Shown: in pieces, positions 11,234-21,880 of the stretch
Position numbering within the stretch: position 1 is the stretch's first letter
Layout: the number at the start of each line of letters is the position of its first letter
DNA from: Cornus controversa
Lineage: Eukaryota; Streptophyta; Magnoliopsida; Cornales; Cornaceae
Assembly (NCBI GenBank): GCA_026545225.1
Contig: CM048846.1
Coordinates: 38,079,501-38,143,500 of the forward strand
Length of the DNA stretch: 64,000 nt
Reading direction: 5' to 3'
Made by a program: the position numbers and the translations under genes
Notes under the pieces: generated by a model
The model's input: the letters and a program-made list of their open reading frames with translations, nothing else
The model's database searches: none
What the model was told of the DNA's origin: nothing

Positions 11234-12874
11234 TCTGTCTTCAGCAATACATTGTTACTATACTTTTAACACTAGGGACAGTGTTGTATTTTGTTTGGGG
11301 GTGGGGTAGATTTATCAAAATGCATGCCTTTTTTGAAAATCTTTTGATCCAAAATAGAGTCATTTTTCAAAAAAAAAAAAAAAAAAATTTTGGCAGTATA
11401 GTACCTTTACAATGATGATATTGGATTAACTTATGATCCGTTTCATAAAATCCAAGAGATGTTAATGTTTTGATCTAAATTGAACTTGTTATTAGGGTAA
11501 TATAATGATAGACATTATTGTATCACGGGCATTTAGAAGCAGAAATATTTTTTGCACAAAAGTCAAACTTTGCAATTCGAATTGAAAAGTGAGTAACCTC
11601 CTGATAATCTGGAAGATCTAATAGTAGAGACTTAGACCGTGTGAGCTTTCGTGCCTTTCACTTTTGTAAAGAGTTTTTATGCTAACTCTGAGTCAAAAGA
11701 TGACTCAATTTTCTTGGGTACCGTATAAAAAATCGTTGGTAGTCTCATTATCTTTCATTTTGGTTGATCACTGAGAATGAAATCACTTCGAGTTAAGAGA
11801 AACATAGGCCTTGTAATTTATTTTTCTACTATCGTATCCTACCATAATCCTTCTTTCTGTTGTTAGTTTCTGAAAAGTGATACGGATGTTCTTGTGAAAA
11901 AGAAAAAAAAAATCATCATATTTTTTTTTCAATGAAAAAAAAAAAAAAGATAGAGAAAAAAAAAAAAAAGAAGAAGAAAAAAAAAAGAAAAGAAAAAAAA
12001 AAAAAAAGAAGAAGAAAAAGAAAAAAGAAATGAAGAAGACAAGTTTTCCCTTTGAGATATTTTGAAGACTCATCACTTCCAAAAATATTCACTTACAGCC
12101 CCATCCTAATCACCACCTGTAAGATTTATGGAAAGATATGATAGTGGGTAATAAGTAAGCAGGCGCTATGGTGGGTAACTCGACATTCTCCCAAAAGTGA
12201 TCAACATTCCTATCATGAGACTTTTCTATTTATATGTATCGGTTTTTCATATTAGTATGTGAGCTTGCTTTTACTTTGGAAATAGAGTTTCTACTCACAT
12301 ACAACTGAGAGAAACAGTTAGCCAAATCTCCGAGAGTTGTTCTTTTAGAGAGATATTTACCTATGAGATTTGAAGTCAAAACGTCTTTTTCTTCTAGTGA
12401 CTTGGGAATTACATTACTTGAATTTGAGGATGGCTTTTTGTCGACTTCACACACATTCACTCTGCTTCTAGGTTACTTATGGATGATTTTTCCTTGATGT
12501 TTATTATTATAACACCCTAGTAGCTTGTTGTATATGAGGAACTTATCAATTCCATTTCTTATTTTTCATGTTTCATGGATATATAGGAGATTCTCTGAAC
12601 AATAGGGGAAATTACTGCCTTAAAACAACTCTTCTTTGTAATAGTTAGAAAGTTTGTGGGTACCTTCACTGCAAACCCTCACAAGGCTATAGCTCGTCCA
12701 CTAGGGGTAACCTAGGGGTTTAAGGCCTTATTGCATATGGTAAATGCAATCGAGAACAGCCTGCGAAAGTGGCACATCTTTAGTTAGGAGTTAAATAAAA
12801 GTAGCAGTTTTGTACACTAATTTCTTTTGCTTGTATTTGCTAGAGGACTAGCAAAAGCTCGTTTGGGGGTAATT
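11234..12874 (+). repeat. Array internal segment 2, non-coding
   Basis: Same content and order as segment 1, with a shorter A tract (19 A). It ends in TTTGGGGGTAATT before the next LTR. No coding region. Confidence 0.85.
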
Positions 12875-13938
12875 TGATAAGTGCACAAAACTTGCTATTT
12901 TATATCCTAAAATAAGTTTTTAATTCATCTTTTATTTTATTTAAAGGTTTTTATCTTTGCATTTTATGTTTTATAGGGGTTGATTTCCAAAGAAGAAGAA
13001 AAGCAGCAAAAGAGGGCTAAAAAGGATATATATAGCCAAAGATGAACATAAGAAGAATTGTAGGAGAGATGGTATTCTGTGCAATCTACTTCACAAGAGG
13101 TCTCAAGTACAAAACTTTGCCAAATATTTTGTACACGGCCACGTCTGCAGTCCAGAATTGAAATTAAAGATATGGAAATCAAATTTTAGATATTCAAATT
13201 CAAAATTTTGTATTTTGAATTTTTGTTTTTGAATTTTGAATTTGGTTTTTCAAATTTGTATTTTGAATTTTGTATTTTAAATTTTTCCCACCTAAACCAT
13301 TCCCCTCTAACTCTATAAATAGGGGGTCTTAGGAGATGGTGAAGGGGGTTAGAAATTGTAGAGAAATTATAGAAAAAAATAGTGTAATTGTTTTATTGAT
13401 TCAATGATGAGTAGTAGTTTCATTTCTATTTGTTTGTTTTCGTTTAATATGCAAGCGTAAACATCCTTCTCAAGGGAGTGATGAAGCCACCATGGCTGAA
13501 GTATAGGTAAGTTGTTTTATTTTCTTGTCTACTTTTTCCTCCCAAGAGCATTCTTCTACTCTTCTATTCTGGATTTTATTTTATAAAATTAGAGGAAGAA
13601 TTTTTCGTGTTTGCCAAATAATGGTAATTCGAAGAATGCCTACCTCTGTTTACCTAGCCAATGTGCATCAGATTAAGTAAAGAATGTCTCTCTCATATAT
13701 AATCAAGTCATTCTTTTTTATTCCATATTTTCCTTCATCTTTCCAAGTTCTAATTGGATTGGTGAACTGTATTGGTTATTGGAGGAAAAACTAGATAAGA
13801 ATATAAAAAAAAAAAACTTTATTTATATGGATCCATGGTGGTGAATTCTCTTTCCTTGAGATTTGTCCTATCATTTGATCTAAGACATTTAATATTAGTT
13901 TTTATTATTAAATAAAAAATCAGAATTTTATTTTTTTA
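12875..13938 (+). repeat. Array LTR copy 3, 3'-truncated
   Basis: Same as copy 2 except TTTTCGTTTAAT at about 13438, which it shares with copy 4 only. Copies 3 and 4 are therefore closest relatives. Confidence 0.88.
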
Positions 13939-15579
13939 TCTGTCTTCAGCAATACATTGTTACTATACTTTTAACACTAGGGACAGTGTTGTATTTTGTT
14001 TGGGGGTGGGGTAGATTTATCAAAATGCATGCCTTTTTTGAAAATCTTTTGATCCAAAATAGAGTCATTTTTCAAAAAAAAAAAAAAAAAAATTTTGGCA
14101 GTATAGTACCTTTACAATGATGATATTGGATTAACTTATGATCCGTTTCATAAAATCCAAGAGATGTTAATGTTTTGATCTAAATTGAACTTGTTATTAG
14201 GGTAATATAATGATAGACATTATTGTATCACGGGCATTTAGAAGCAGAAATATTTTTTGCACAAAAGTCAAACTTTGCAATTCGAATTGAAAAGTGAGTA
14301 ACCTCCTGATAATCTGGAAGATCTAATAGTAGAGACTTAGACCGTGTGAGCTTTCGTGCCTTTCACTTTTGTAAAGAGTTTTTATGCTAACTCTGAGTCA
14401 AAAGATGACTCAATTTTCTTGGGTACCGTATAAAAAATCGTTGGTAGTCTCATTATCTTTCATTTTGGTTGATCACTGAGAATGAAATCACTTCGAGTTA
14501 AGAGAAACATAGGCCTTGTAATTTATTTTTCTACTATCGTATCCTACCATAATCCTTCTTTCTGTTGTTAGTTTCTGAAAAGTGATACGGATGTTCTTGT
14601 GAAAAAGAAAAAAAAAATCATCATATTTTTTTTTCAATGAAAAAAAAAAAAAAGATAGAGAAAAAAAAAAAAAAGAAGAAGAAAAAAAAAAGAAAAGAAA
14701 AAAAAAAAAAAAGAAGAAGAAAAAGAAAAAAGAAATGAAGAAGACAAGTTTTCCCTTTGAGATATTTTGAAGACTCATCACTTCCAAAAATATTCACTTA
14801 CAGCCCCATCCTAATCACCACCTGTAAGATTTATGGAAAGATATGATAGTGGGTAATAAGTAAGCAGGCGCTATGGTGGGTAACTCGACATTCTCCCAAA
14901 AGTGATCAACATTCCTATCATGAGACTTTTCTATTTATATGTATCGGTTTTTCATATTAGTATGTGAGCTTGCTTTTACTTTGGAAATAGAGTTTCTACT
15001 CACATACAACTGAGAGAAACAGTTAGCCAAATCTCCGAGAGTTGTTCTTTTAGAGAGATATTTACCTATGAGATTTGAAGTCAAAACGTCTTTTTCTTCT
15101 AGTGACTTGGGAATTACATTACTTGAATTTGAGGATGGCTTTTTGTCGACTTCACACACATTCACTCTGCTTCTAGGTTACTTATGGATGATTTTTCCTT
15201 GATGTTTATTATTATAACACCCTAGTAGCTTGTTGTATATGAGGAACTTATCAATTCCATTTCTTATTTTTCATGTTTCATGGATATATAGGAGATTCTC
15301 TGAACAATAGGGGAAATTACTGCCTTAAAACAACTCTTCTTTGTAATAGTTAGAAAGTTTGTGGGTACCTTCACTGCAAACCCTCACAAGGCTATAGCTC
15401 GTCCACTAGGGGTAACCTAGGGGTTTAAGGCCTTATTGCATATGGTAAATGCAATCGAGAACAGCCTGCGAAAGTGGCACATCTTTAGTTAGGAGTTAAA
15501 TAAAAGTAGCAGTTTTGTACACTAATTTCTTTTGCTTGTATTTGCTAGAGGACTAGCAAAAGCTCGTTTGGGGGTAATT
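13939..15579 (+). repeat. Array internal segment 3, non-coding
   Basis: Same structure as segments 1 and 2, with the polypurine tract TTTGGGGGTAATT before 15580. No coding region. Confidence 0.85.
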
Positions 15580-16828
15580 TGATAAGTGCACAAAACTTGC
15601 TATTTTATATCCTAAAATAAGTTTTTAATTCATCTTTTATTTTATTTAAAGGTTTTTATCTTTGCATTTTATGTTTTATAGGGGTTGATTTCCAAAGAAG
15701 AAGAAAAGCAGCAAAAGAGGGCTAAAAAGGATATATATAGCCAAAGATGAACATAAGAAGAATTGTAGGAGAGATGGTATTCTGTGCAATCTACTTCACA
15801 AGAGGTCTCAAGTACAAAACTTTGCCAAATATTTTGTACACGGCCACGTCTGCAGTCCAGAATTGAAATTAAAGATATGGAAATCAAATTTTAGATATTC
15901 AAATTCAAAATTTTGTATTTTGAATTTTTGTTTTTGAATTTTGAATTTGGTTTTTCAAATTTGTATTTTGAATTTTGTATTTTAAATTTTTCCCACCTAA
16001 ACCATTCCCCTCTAACTCTATAAATAGGGGGTCTTAGGAGATGGTGAAGGGGGTTAGAAATTGTAGAGAAATTATAGAAAAAAATAGTGTAATTGTTTTA
16101 TTGATTCAATGATGAGTAGTAGTTTCATTTCTATTTGTTTGTTTTCGTTTAATATGCAAGCGTAAACATCCTTCTCAAGGGAGTGATGAAGCCACCATGG
16201 CTGAAGTATAGGTAAGTTGTTTTATTTTCTTGTCTACTTTTTCCTCCCAAGAGCATTCTTCTACTCTTCTATTCTGGATTTTATTTTATAAAATTAGAGG
16301 AAGAATTTTTCGTGTTTGCCAAATAATGGTAATTCGAAGAATGCCTACCTCTGTTTACCTAGCCAATGTGCATCAGATTAAGTAAAGAATGTCTCTCTCA
16401 TATATAATCAAGTCATTCTTTTTTATTCCATATTTTCCTTCATCTTTCCAAGTTCTAATTGGATTGGTGAAGTGTATTGGTTATTGGAGGAAAAACTAGA
16501 TAAGAATATAAAAAAAAAAAACTTTATTTATATGGATCCATGGTGGTGAATTCTCTTTCCTTGAGATTTGTCCTATCATTTGATCTAAGACATTTAATAT
16601 TAGTTTTTATTATTAAATAAAAAATCAGAATTTTATTTTTTTAAATATTCATTTTTCATCTCAAGAGATTTAGGTTTTGAAGTTTAGACTTGTTACTGAT
16701 TCTCACTTGAGAGTGGTTCGACCCTGCTTACTACTATACAGTTTTTAGTAAAGTTTTTGCAGGTTTTATTATTTTTTGTACGAAGTGTAGAAAAGCAACG
16801 ACAAACATCAATTATTTTACACTCGTCA
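15580..16828 (+). repeat. Array LTR copy 4, full length (1249 bp)
   Basis: This is the only copy that continues past the A/T breakpoint at 16643, through a 185-bp tail to ACACTCGTCA. The ends form a short inverted repeat (TGATAAGTG versus TGACGAGTG on the complement). It is followed at once by the target duplication GTTAT. It carries a private substitution GAAGTGTATTGG at about 16469. It represents the original 3' LTR. Confidence 0.9.
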
Positions 16829-16962
16829 GTTATCGGATTGGAGATCTGATTAATAACAAATCAGATATGGATTAAAGTATCTATAATTCGTCGGGTTATC
16901 GGATCGGATCGCCTATATTTCTTATAGGTTTCGGATCAGATCAGGTCTAATTCGATAGTCTA

Positions 16963-17210
16963 CTCGCAAATAACCCTCCCGCGATTGTAGCTAGTGTTCT
17001 TGTAATCATCTTTGTGGCTCGCAGGTTAACGATACCAGTGTCAGTGTAAATCGCATGGGTTAACCATACCCACGACTGTATAACCCACATGGGTATGCCC
17101 GTCCCGCAATAGTATAAATCACGCGGGGTATCTCCTTCGCAACTGAATGGCACAATACGGGTTCTTTGATTTATTCTCTTTATTTCCCTTGGTTCATTTT
17201 TGACAAGACC
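16963..17210 (-). mobile_element. Reverse solo LTR related to the Tat element, part 2
   Basis: This continues the solo LTR interrupted at 7006. CGCAAATAACCCTCCCGCG, AACCATACCC.CG and CACGCGGGGTAT segments resemble the complement of the GC-rich U3 region at 26270-26480. The exact end, and hence a target duplication, could not be fixed. It abuts LRR-like sequence at about 17218. Confidence 0.55.
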
Positions 17211-17217
17211 TCTCTAT

Positions 17218-17880
17218 TTACCGCACACAAATTCTAACACTAGCCAATTGTGCCTAACAAAAAGTTGCCAACATATGCAACTTTAGAGACATTAATTCTT
17301 TGAGATTGTTGTAGTTTGGCTGAAATTGACGCATTAATTGGGTAATTGGGCTGAAGAATTTAAAAGTGTTTAGCATTTCAAAGACGCGTATGGTATAAAG
17401 AAGTTACTGATGAAATTAAAATGTAACAATAGCTGGAAGGGGGACATTCTAGGAAAATGACAAGATGTCATCTTAATTTAAAATTCGTTAGCTTTTGGGT
17501 ACCAAAATTCAAAGTCTACCAATGCGCATTTGGTAGTTCATTGCCCTCCAAACCATCGACTTGGGTTAGTTTATTCGGTGCCTTAACAATGTGGGAATTC
17601 CTATAGATATTGGGAAATTATCCAATTTTGGAAAATTGACCTTGAAGTCCACCAACATTAGGATTTAAGACCCAGGAAAAAGAGATTGGTGCCTTTCATT
17701 GTCGGAAGGTGCTTGATGCAACCATCTTCAATTTATCTTGCAACCACCTTCAAGTCTAGTAGATTTATACCTGTATTATTACAAATAATTGGAAAGATTA
17801 CCATATTTGTCAAATTTGAAGATTTTGTTAATATTATCCTTTGGACAAGTTTGGAAATATTTACTTGATAAGCATAGTTA
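17218..17880 (+). pseudogene. TNL leucine-rich-repeat pseudogene fragment
   Basis: Broken LRR coding sequence runs parallel to exon 4 of the TNL pseudogene downstream. It shows an LANC-like start at 17242, then YATLETLIL, then an equivalent of IGSMKNLKV with stops. Next comes CCAAAATTCAAAG.CTACC at 17502 (compare 40250), and finally a SLERLPDLSNLK-like repeat at about 17790-17850 (compare 40595). Stops and indels occur in every frame. It is most likely the remnant of a neighbouring tandem paralogue of the same resistance-gene family. Confidence 0.7.
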
Positions 17881-18225
17881 CTAGAGAAAAATGAAGCTTG
17901 TTATTTGTGAGAAAATTATGTGAGATTAAGGGTTTTGAGCCATTGGAAGCAATGGATGTGATAGGGTACATACGACTAGAAGAACTACTGCAATTCTCAC
18001 CAAAAAAAAAAAAGCGGAATAGAAAAAATTGTGAAGAAATTTTTAGTTTTGTTCTATAGAAATAATTTAAGGTGCGTTTTCAAGTTTTCTAAATCGAGTC
18101 TATATGATTTTATAGAAATAATTGTTGTATATAAATAATTTCACCACTAAAATATCATTTCTAAGCTATTCTAAGTGGATAATATTTACCTACTCACTAG
18201 TGTATAGGTGAGTCCTCCTGACCGT

Positions 18226-18378
18226 TGATGTATTCTAATAAAAAATGAACACAATTTTAAAATGTAATAAATAAGTATAATAAATGAGGTCAATCTAATT
18301 TATTATACTTATTTATTGCATTTTAAATTTAATTTTGTAATTAAAGTTGATGTGTTCATTTTTTATTAGAACACATCA
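18226..18378. repeat. Foldback miniature element (153 bp)
   Basis: The terminal inverted repeats TGATGTATTCTAATAAAAAA and TGATGTGTTCTAATAAAAAA (complement) enclose an A/T-rich core that also pairs with itself (TAATAAATAAGTATAATAAA). It is non-coding and of MITE type. The family is not assigned because no target duplication was identified. The flanking bases from 17881 to 18225 hold nothing recognisable apart from an A-tract near 18003. Confidence 0.7.
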
Positions 18379-18407
18379 GTAGATGTTGCCTGCATTGTAT
18401 GGTGGGT

Positions 18408-18900
18408 CCTCAAGTCTATTCATTTATGAATTTGTTTAGAGCAATTATTGGCCGTCTAATACATTGATTTGATTATAATATAGAGTCGGTGATTAACTGG
18501 GTCAATATCCCTAAGGAACCTGGAAAGCTAAATAATTGTTGTATATCCTCAAGTCTATTCATTTATGAATTTGTTTAGAGCAATTATTCACCGTCTAATA
18601 CATTGATTTGATTATAATATAGAGTCGGTAATTAACTGGGTCAATGGTCATCCCTAAGGAAGCTGGAAAGCTAAATAATTGTTATATAGAAATAATTTTG
18701 GCACTAAAATCACATTTCCAAGCTATCCTAAGTCACTGTTATATGGTTCTCTGCATTGTATGGTGGGTCCTCAAGTCTATTCATTTATGAATTTGTTTAA
18801 AGCAATTATTGGCTGTCTAATACATTGATTTGATTATAATATAGAGTAGGTAATAAAATGGGTCAACGGTTATCCCCTAGGGAAGCTGGACAGCACTTTC
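18408..18900 (+). repeat. Imperfect triplication upstream of the TNL pseudogene
   Basis: A block starting CCTCAAGTCTATTCATTTAT and running through GATTATAATATAGAGTCGGT to GGAAGCTGGA.AGC occurs three times, at 18408, 18547 and 18769. Copies 2 and 3 are separated by a segment related to 18100-18180. It is non-coding and lies in the presumed upstream region of the TNL gene. Confidence 0.85.
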
Positions 18901-19062
18901 CCATTCCCAATCAAAGCGTGGCCACTTGTGAATAAACAAACCCGAAAATAAGATGAAAATGTGACTCTCGCCGAAACTCATCTGAGCTTTTTGCATTGTA
19001 ATTGAAATGAGCTATTAAGGCTGAAAAAGGTACTGCTCTGTACTCTTCATCCACGTCCCATG

Positions 19063-19794
19063 TAGGGGTGCACAAAGAATCGTCGGAATCGGAACTGGAA
19101 CCGAAACCGAGGAGAACCGTACCGGAATCGTACCGAACCGTGACTACGATTTCGGTTTCGGTTCCTAAAATTAGGAACCGTTACCAACGGTTCCGGTTCC
19201 GGTTCCAGGACCAGTAGAACCGTACCGGAACCGGAACCGTTGGGGGTAACGGTTATTTGGATCCGAACCGGAACCGAAACCGTTTTATATTAAATGTGTA
19301 TATATATATATAATATAATAACTATATATAATATATATATATATATACACATTACATATAAGAATTATATATAATGTATATATATTATGTATAATAATTA
19401 TATTATCATATATTATATATAATATAATATATGATAATATAATTATTATACATAATATATATACATTATATATAATTATTATATGTAATGTATATATATC
19501 TATAATATAATATAATAATTATATATATAGGGTGCCATTTTTAGATTGTAGGTCTCACATTTATTTAATGAATATATATATATATATTTTGTATTTTCAA
19601 GTTTCATTAAAAAAAAAAAAATCTTAAGGAACCGCGGTTCGGAACCAGAACCGTACCGAGAACCGCGATACGGTTCCTCACGGTTCCAACCCTTAACGGT
19701 TCCGGTTCCGGTTCCGAAAATCAGGAACCGTTGGTAACGGTTCCGGTTCTGGTTCCACCAAGAACCGTGAGGAACCGTACCGTGTGCACCCCTA
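19063..19794. mobile_element. hAT miniature element in the TNL 5' region
   Basis: The perfect terminal inverted repeat TAGGGGTGCAC...GTGCACCCCTA is flanked by a perfect 8-bp duplication GTCCCATG (19055-19062 and 19795-19802). The subterminal regions are arrays of GGAACCG/CGGTTCC motifs, and the core (about 19290-19520) is an A/T-only palindrome. It is 732 bp and non-autonomous. It lies 58 bp upstream of the TNL start codon, so it split the 5' UTR or core promoter. Confidence 0.95.
19357..19475. repeat. Long A/T palindrome in the hAT core
   Basis: Two arms of roughly 55-60 bp of pure A/T sequence, for example TATTATGTATAATAATTATA and its complement, meet near 19415. The structure could extrude a cruciform and is the symmetric centre of the hAT miniature element. 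Confidence 0.75.
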
Positions 19795-19852
19795 GTCCCA
19801 TGTAAGAGGCGAACCAAACAGACCCTTGGATACCCAATATTTTTGCCAGTTG

Positions 19853-20444
19853 ATGGAGCAGAAAAGACAGAGTACAACTGTATCTGTAATGGAGTCTGAG
19901 GCCGACCCGAGTAAGAGGAGGATTATATCTGTAATGGAGTCTGAGGCAAACTCAGATACTGTTTCGCACTCTTCATCTACGTCCCTCCCAGGAGGTGAAT
20001 ACGAAGTCTTCTTGAGTTTTAGAGGCTCCGACACTCGTCTCACCTTTACCAATTTTCTATACACCAGTCTCGACAGTGGAGGAGTTCGCACCTTCCGTGA
20101 CAATAATGAGCTTCGCAAAGGAGAAGAGATCGGCCCTGAGCTCCTCAAAGCAATCACCGAGTCTAGAATCTCCATCCCAATTTTCTCCAAAAACTTTGGA
20201 TCGAGTAAATGGTGCCTTCGCGAACTCGCCAAAATGGTGGAGTGCAAGAGAAGTAGTGAACAACTGATTTGCCCATCTTCTATGACGTGGAGCCATCCGA
20301 GGTTCGGCATCAATCCGGGTGTTAGGAGGAGGCCTTCCGCAAGCATGAGAGCTTTTTCCATGAAAGTACCATTAAAGAATGGAAGGAAGCAATGAGAGAA
20401 GTTGGAACACTCAAAGGTTGGGAAGTCAAGAAAGAAGCCAACGG
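19853..20444 (+). pseudogene. TNL exon 1: TIR domain, frameshifted
   Basis: The first in-frame ATG is 19853. After a variable N-terminus with an in-frame 45-bp duplication (SVMESEA twice), the TIR domain starts at YEVFLSFRGSDTR (TIR-1). It continues with the ELRKGEEIGPELLKAI segment (TIR-2), which contains the catalytic-type glutamate, and SKNFGSSKWCLREL (TIR-3). After CKRSSEQ a single-base deletion (about 20268) moves the reading frame, giving a 180-residue truncated product. In the family frame a TAG at 20323 replaces what is normally Tyr. The exon ends at AACGG, followed by GTATTA. The splice joins in phase to exon 2 at 23657. Confidence 0.85.
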
Positions 20445-20458
20445 GTATTATTTTCCCG

Positions 20459-20672
20459 AGCAATGCTACACATCTCGAATAAATATCACGAATTTTAACT
20501 CGAATCTATGTGACATGTGATATAATCCATTATTTTATGAGATAAAATTAAATGGTAAGTTATTATTGGTGGGATTCTCCCCATACACGGAGTTCCTATG
20601 GTATTATCACATGCCACATAGATTTGAGTTAAAATTTGTGAAATAAAATTGTGACGTTTAACATTTCTCTTG
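20459..20672. repeat. Foldback miniature element in intron 1
   Basis: Long imperfect inverted arms: left GAATTTTAACTCGAATCTAT then GTGACATGTGATA, right (complement) AAATTTTAACTCAAATCTAT then GTGGCATGTGATA. Non-coding. Both flanks contain TTTTCCC, a possible but inexact target duplication. Confidence 0.6.
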
Positions 20673-20885
20673 TTTTCCCACTAGTTACTCCTTATGTTAA
20701 AGCATGAAAACTCTATTATAGGGTAAGGTAACTTAATTGTGGAAAGAAGAGTGCTAGGGGCAATCGTTCAAGTAAGTGTCTTTGCACGCTCCACTGATTG
20801 GTGAAAATTCATTACAAAAATTAAATGGTTTTCTCTAATAAATAAAACTATTACATTGGTGCCATCAACAAACAAATAAAACTAT

Positions 20886-21058
20886 GATTAAATTACACTG
20901 ACCTCTCCTAAGGTTTGGCCTAATTACACTAAACTAATGAATTTTGTTACAATGACCTTACTTGAGATTTACTCCATTATGACACAGACCCCATCCATCC
21001 AAAATTCCATTAGTTTTGTGAAAAAATTTAGTTGAAAAGACCAAAATGTCCATCAACT

Positions 21059-21089
<31 letters not shown>

Positions 21090-21560
21090 TTCAGATTATA
21101 ATATATATATACATATGTGTACTGGTCCGATCATCTTCTCCGGCGAGTTTCCAGCAACGTGCACTGTTCCGGTCACCTTCTCCGATGAATTTTCGACGAC
21201 CTACATTGTTCCAATAATTTTCTCCAGCGACCTGCACTTTTCCGGCGAACTTTCTGGCAAGTTAATTTTGGCCATTTTTGACCAAGTTAAATTGGTTCCT
21301 AGCTAAATGGACCATTCCGAACGCAACAGTGAAGTCTGTTTTTCAAAATTCAGTTTTGATTTGTCAGATTTAGCATCCAAGGTGTTGTGATATTAATAGA
21401 ATATATCAATATAATATCAAGGGTATAATAGACATTTTACCCAAAAATTAACATCTGTTAGTGCATTTCTGTTATAGGGGAGATCATTATAACAAAATCT
21501 TTTAGTTTGATGCTGGTTGTAATTAGGTCAAACCTCAGGGGACGTCAGTGTAATTTACCC
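20886..21560. mobile_element. Mutator-like miniature element, nested
   Basis: Terminal repeats: left TAAATTACACTGACCTCTCC, right (complement) TAAATTACACTGACGTCCCC. Each is followed by (A/G)GGTTTG.CCTAATTACA. It is flanked by direct copies of ATAAAACTAT (20876-20885 and 21561-21570), fitting the 9-10 bp duplication of Mutator-type transposons. The core includes a TA microsatellite at 21060-21085. The short ORFs inside are not protein-like. Confidence 0.75.
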
Positions 21561-21603
21561 ATAAAACTATTTATAAAAGAAAAATATGATAAGTATATAA
21601 AAC

Positions 21604-21880
21604 AAAAATATGTTCTTTAATTCAATTAATCATAATTACAAAATTTTAAAAATTATATAGGAAATGATTATAATAAGTATATAGATTATTAAAAATATTT
21701 AAAAGCAGGAAGATATAAAAAGATATTAATAAAAATATTTTAATACTTTAAAAATATGTTCTTTAATTCAATTAACCATAATTACAAAATTTTAAAAATT
21801 ATATAGGAAATGATTATAATAAGTATATAGATTATTAAAAATATTTAAAAGCTGGATAATATAAAAAAAATATTTTAATA
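21604..21880 (+). repeat. Tandem duplication, 146-bp period
   Basis: TGTTCTTTAATTCAATTAA recurs at 21611 and 21757, and the following A/T-rich sequence is nearly identical through TTAAAAATATTTAAAAGC. It is non-coding and lies in intron 1. Confidence 0.85.

Larger units (their letters stand above)
7466..16828 (+). mobile_element. Tandem LTR-retrotransposon array: four LTRs, three internal segments
   Basis: A unit of 2704-2705 bp is repeated head to tail with starts at 7466, 10170, 12875 and 15580. The last unit is the only complete LTR (1249 bp, TGATAAGTG to ACTCGTCA). The whole array is flanked by a perfect 5-bp duplication GTTAT (7461-7465 and 16829-16833). Each repeated unit is a 1063-1064 bp LTR part lacking its last 185 bp, joined to 1.64 kb of element 3' non-coding region ending in a polypurine tract (TTTGGGGGTAATT) right before the next LTR. 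No gag or pol is present. The simplest reading is a deletion derivative that then expanded by unequal exchange between LTRs. Confidence 0.9.
7006..16962. mobile_element. hAT-like non-autonomous element, split by an LTR array
   Basis: The left end TAGACCTGCC and right end ...ATAGTCTA give a TAGAC terminal inverted repeat. The subterminal regions are rich in GATCCGAAT-type motifs on both sides (7025-7175 and 16834-16950). The flanks are near-matching 8-bp duplications, CTCGCAGA at 6998-7005 and CTCGCAAA at 16963-16970, which is the hAT target size. Only 7006-7465 and 16834-16962 belong to the element, about 590 bp with no transposase. The rest is the nested LTR array. Confidence 0.65.

Noticed and set aside
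6052..17207. ACAAG target duplication for the reverse solo LTR
   Set aside because: ACAAG occurs next to the left end (6053-6057) and at about 17202, but the right copy would leave a non-canonical LTR terminus, so the border was left open.
19792..20463. 223-codon - strand ORF over the TIR exon
   Set aside because: It is a mirror of the TIR coding strand. The + strand reading has clear TIR motifs, while the - strand reading has none.
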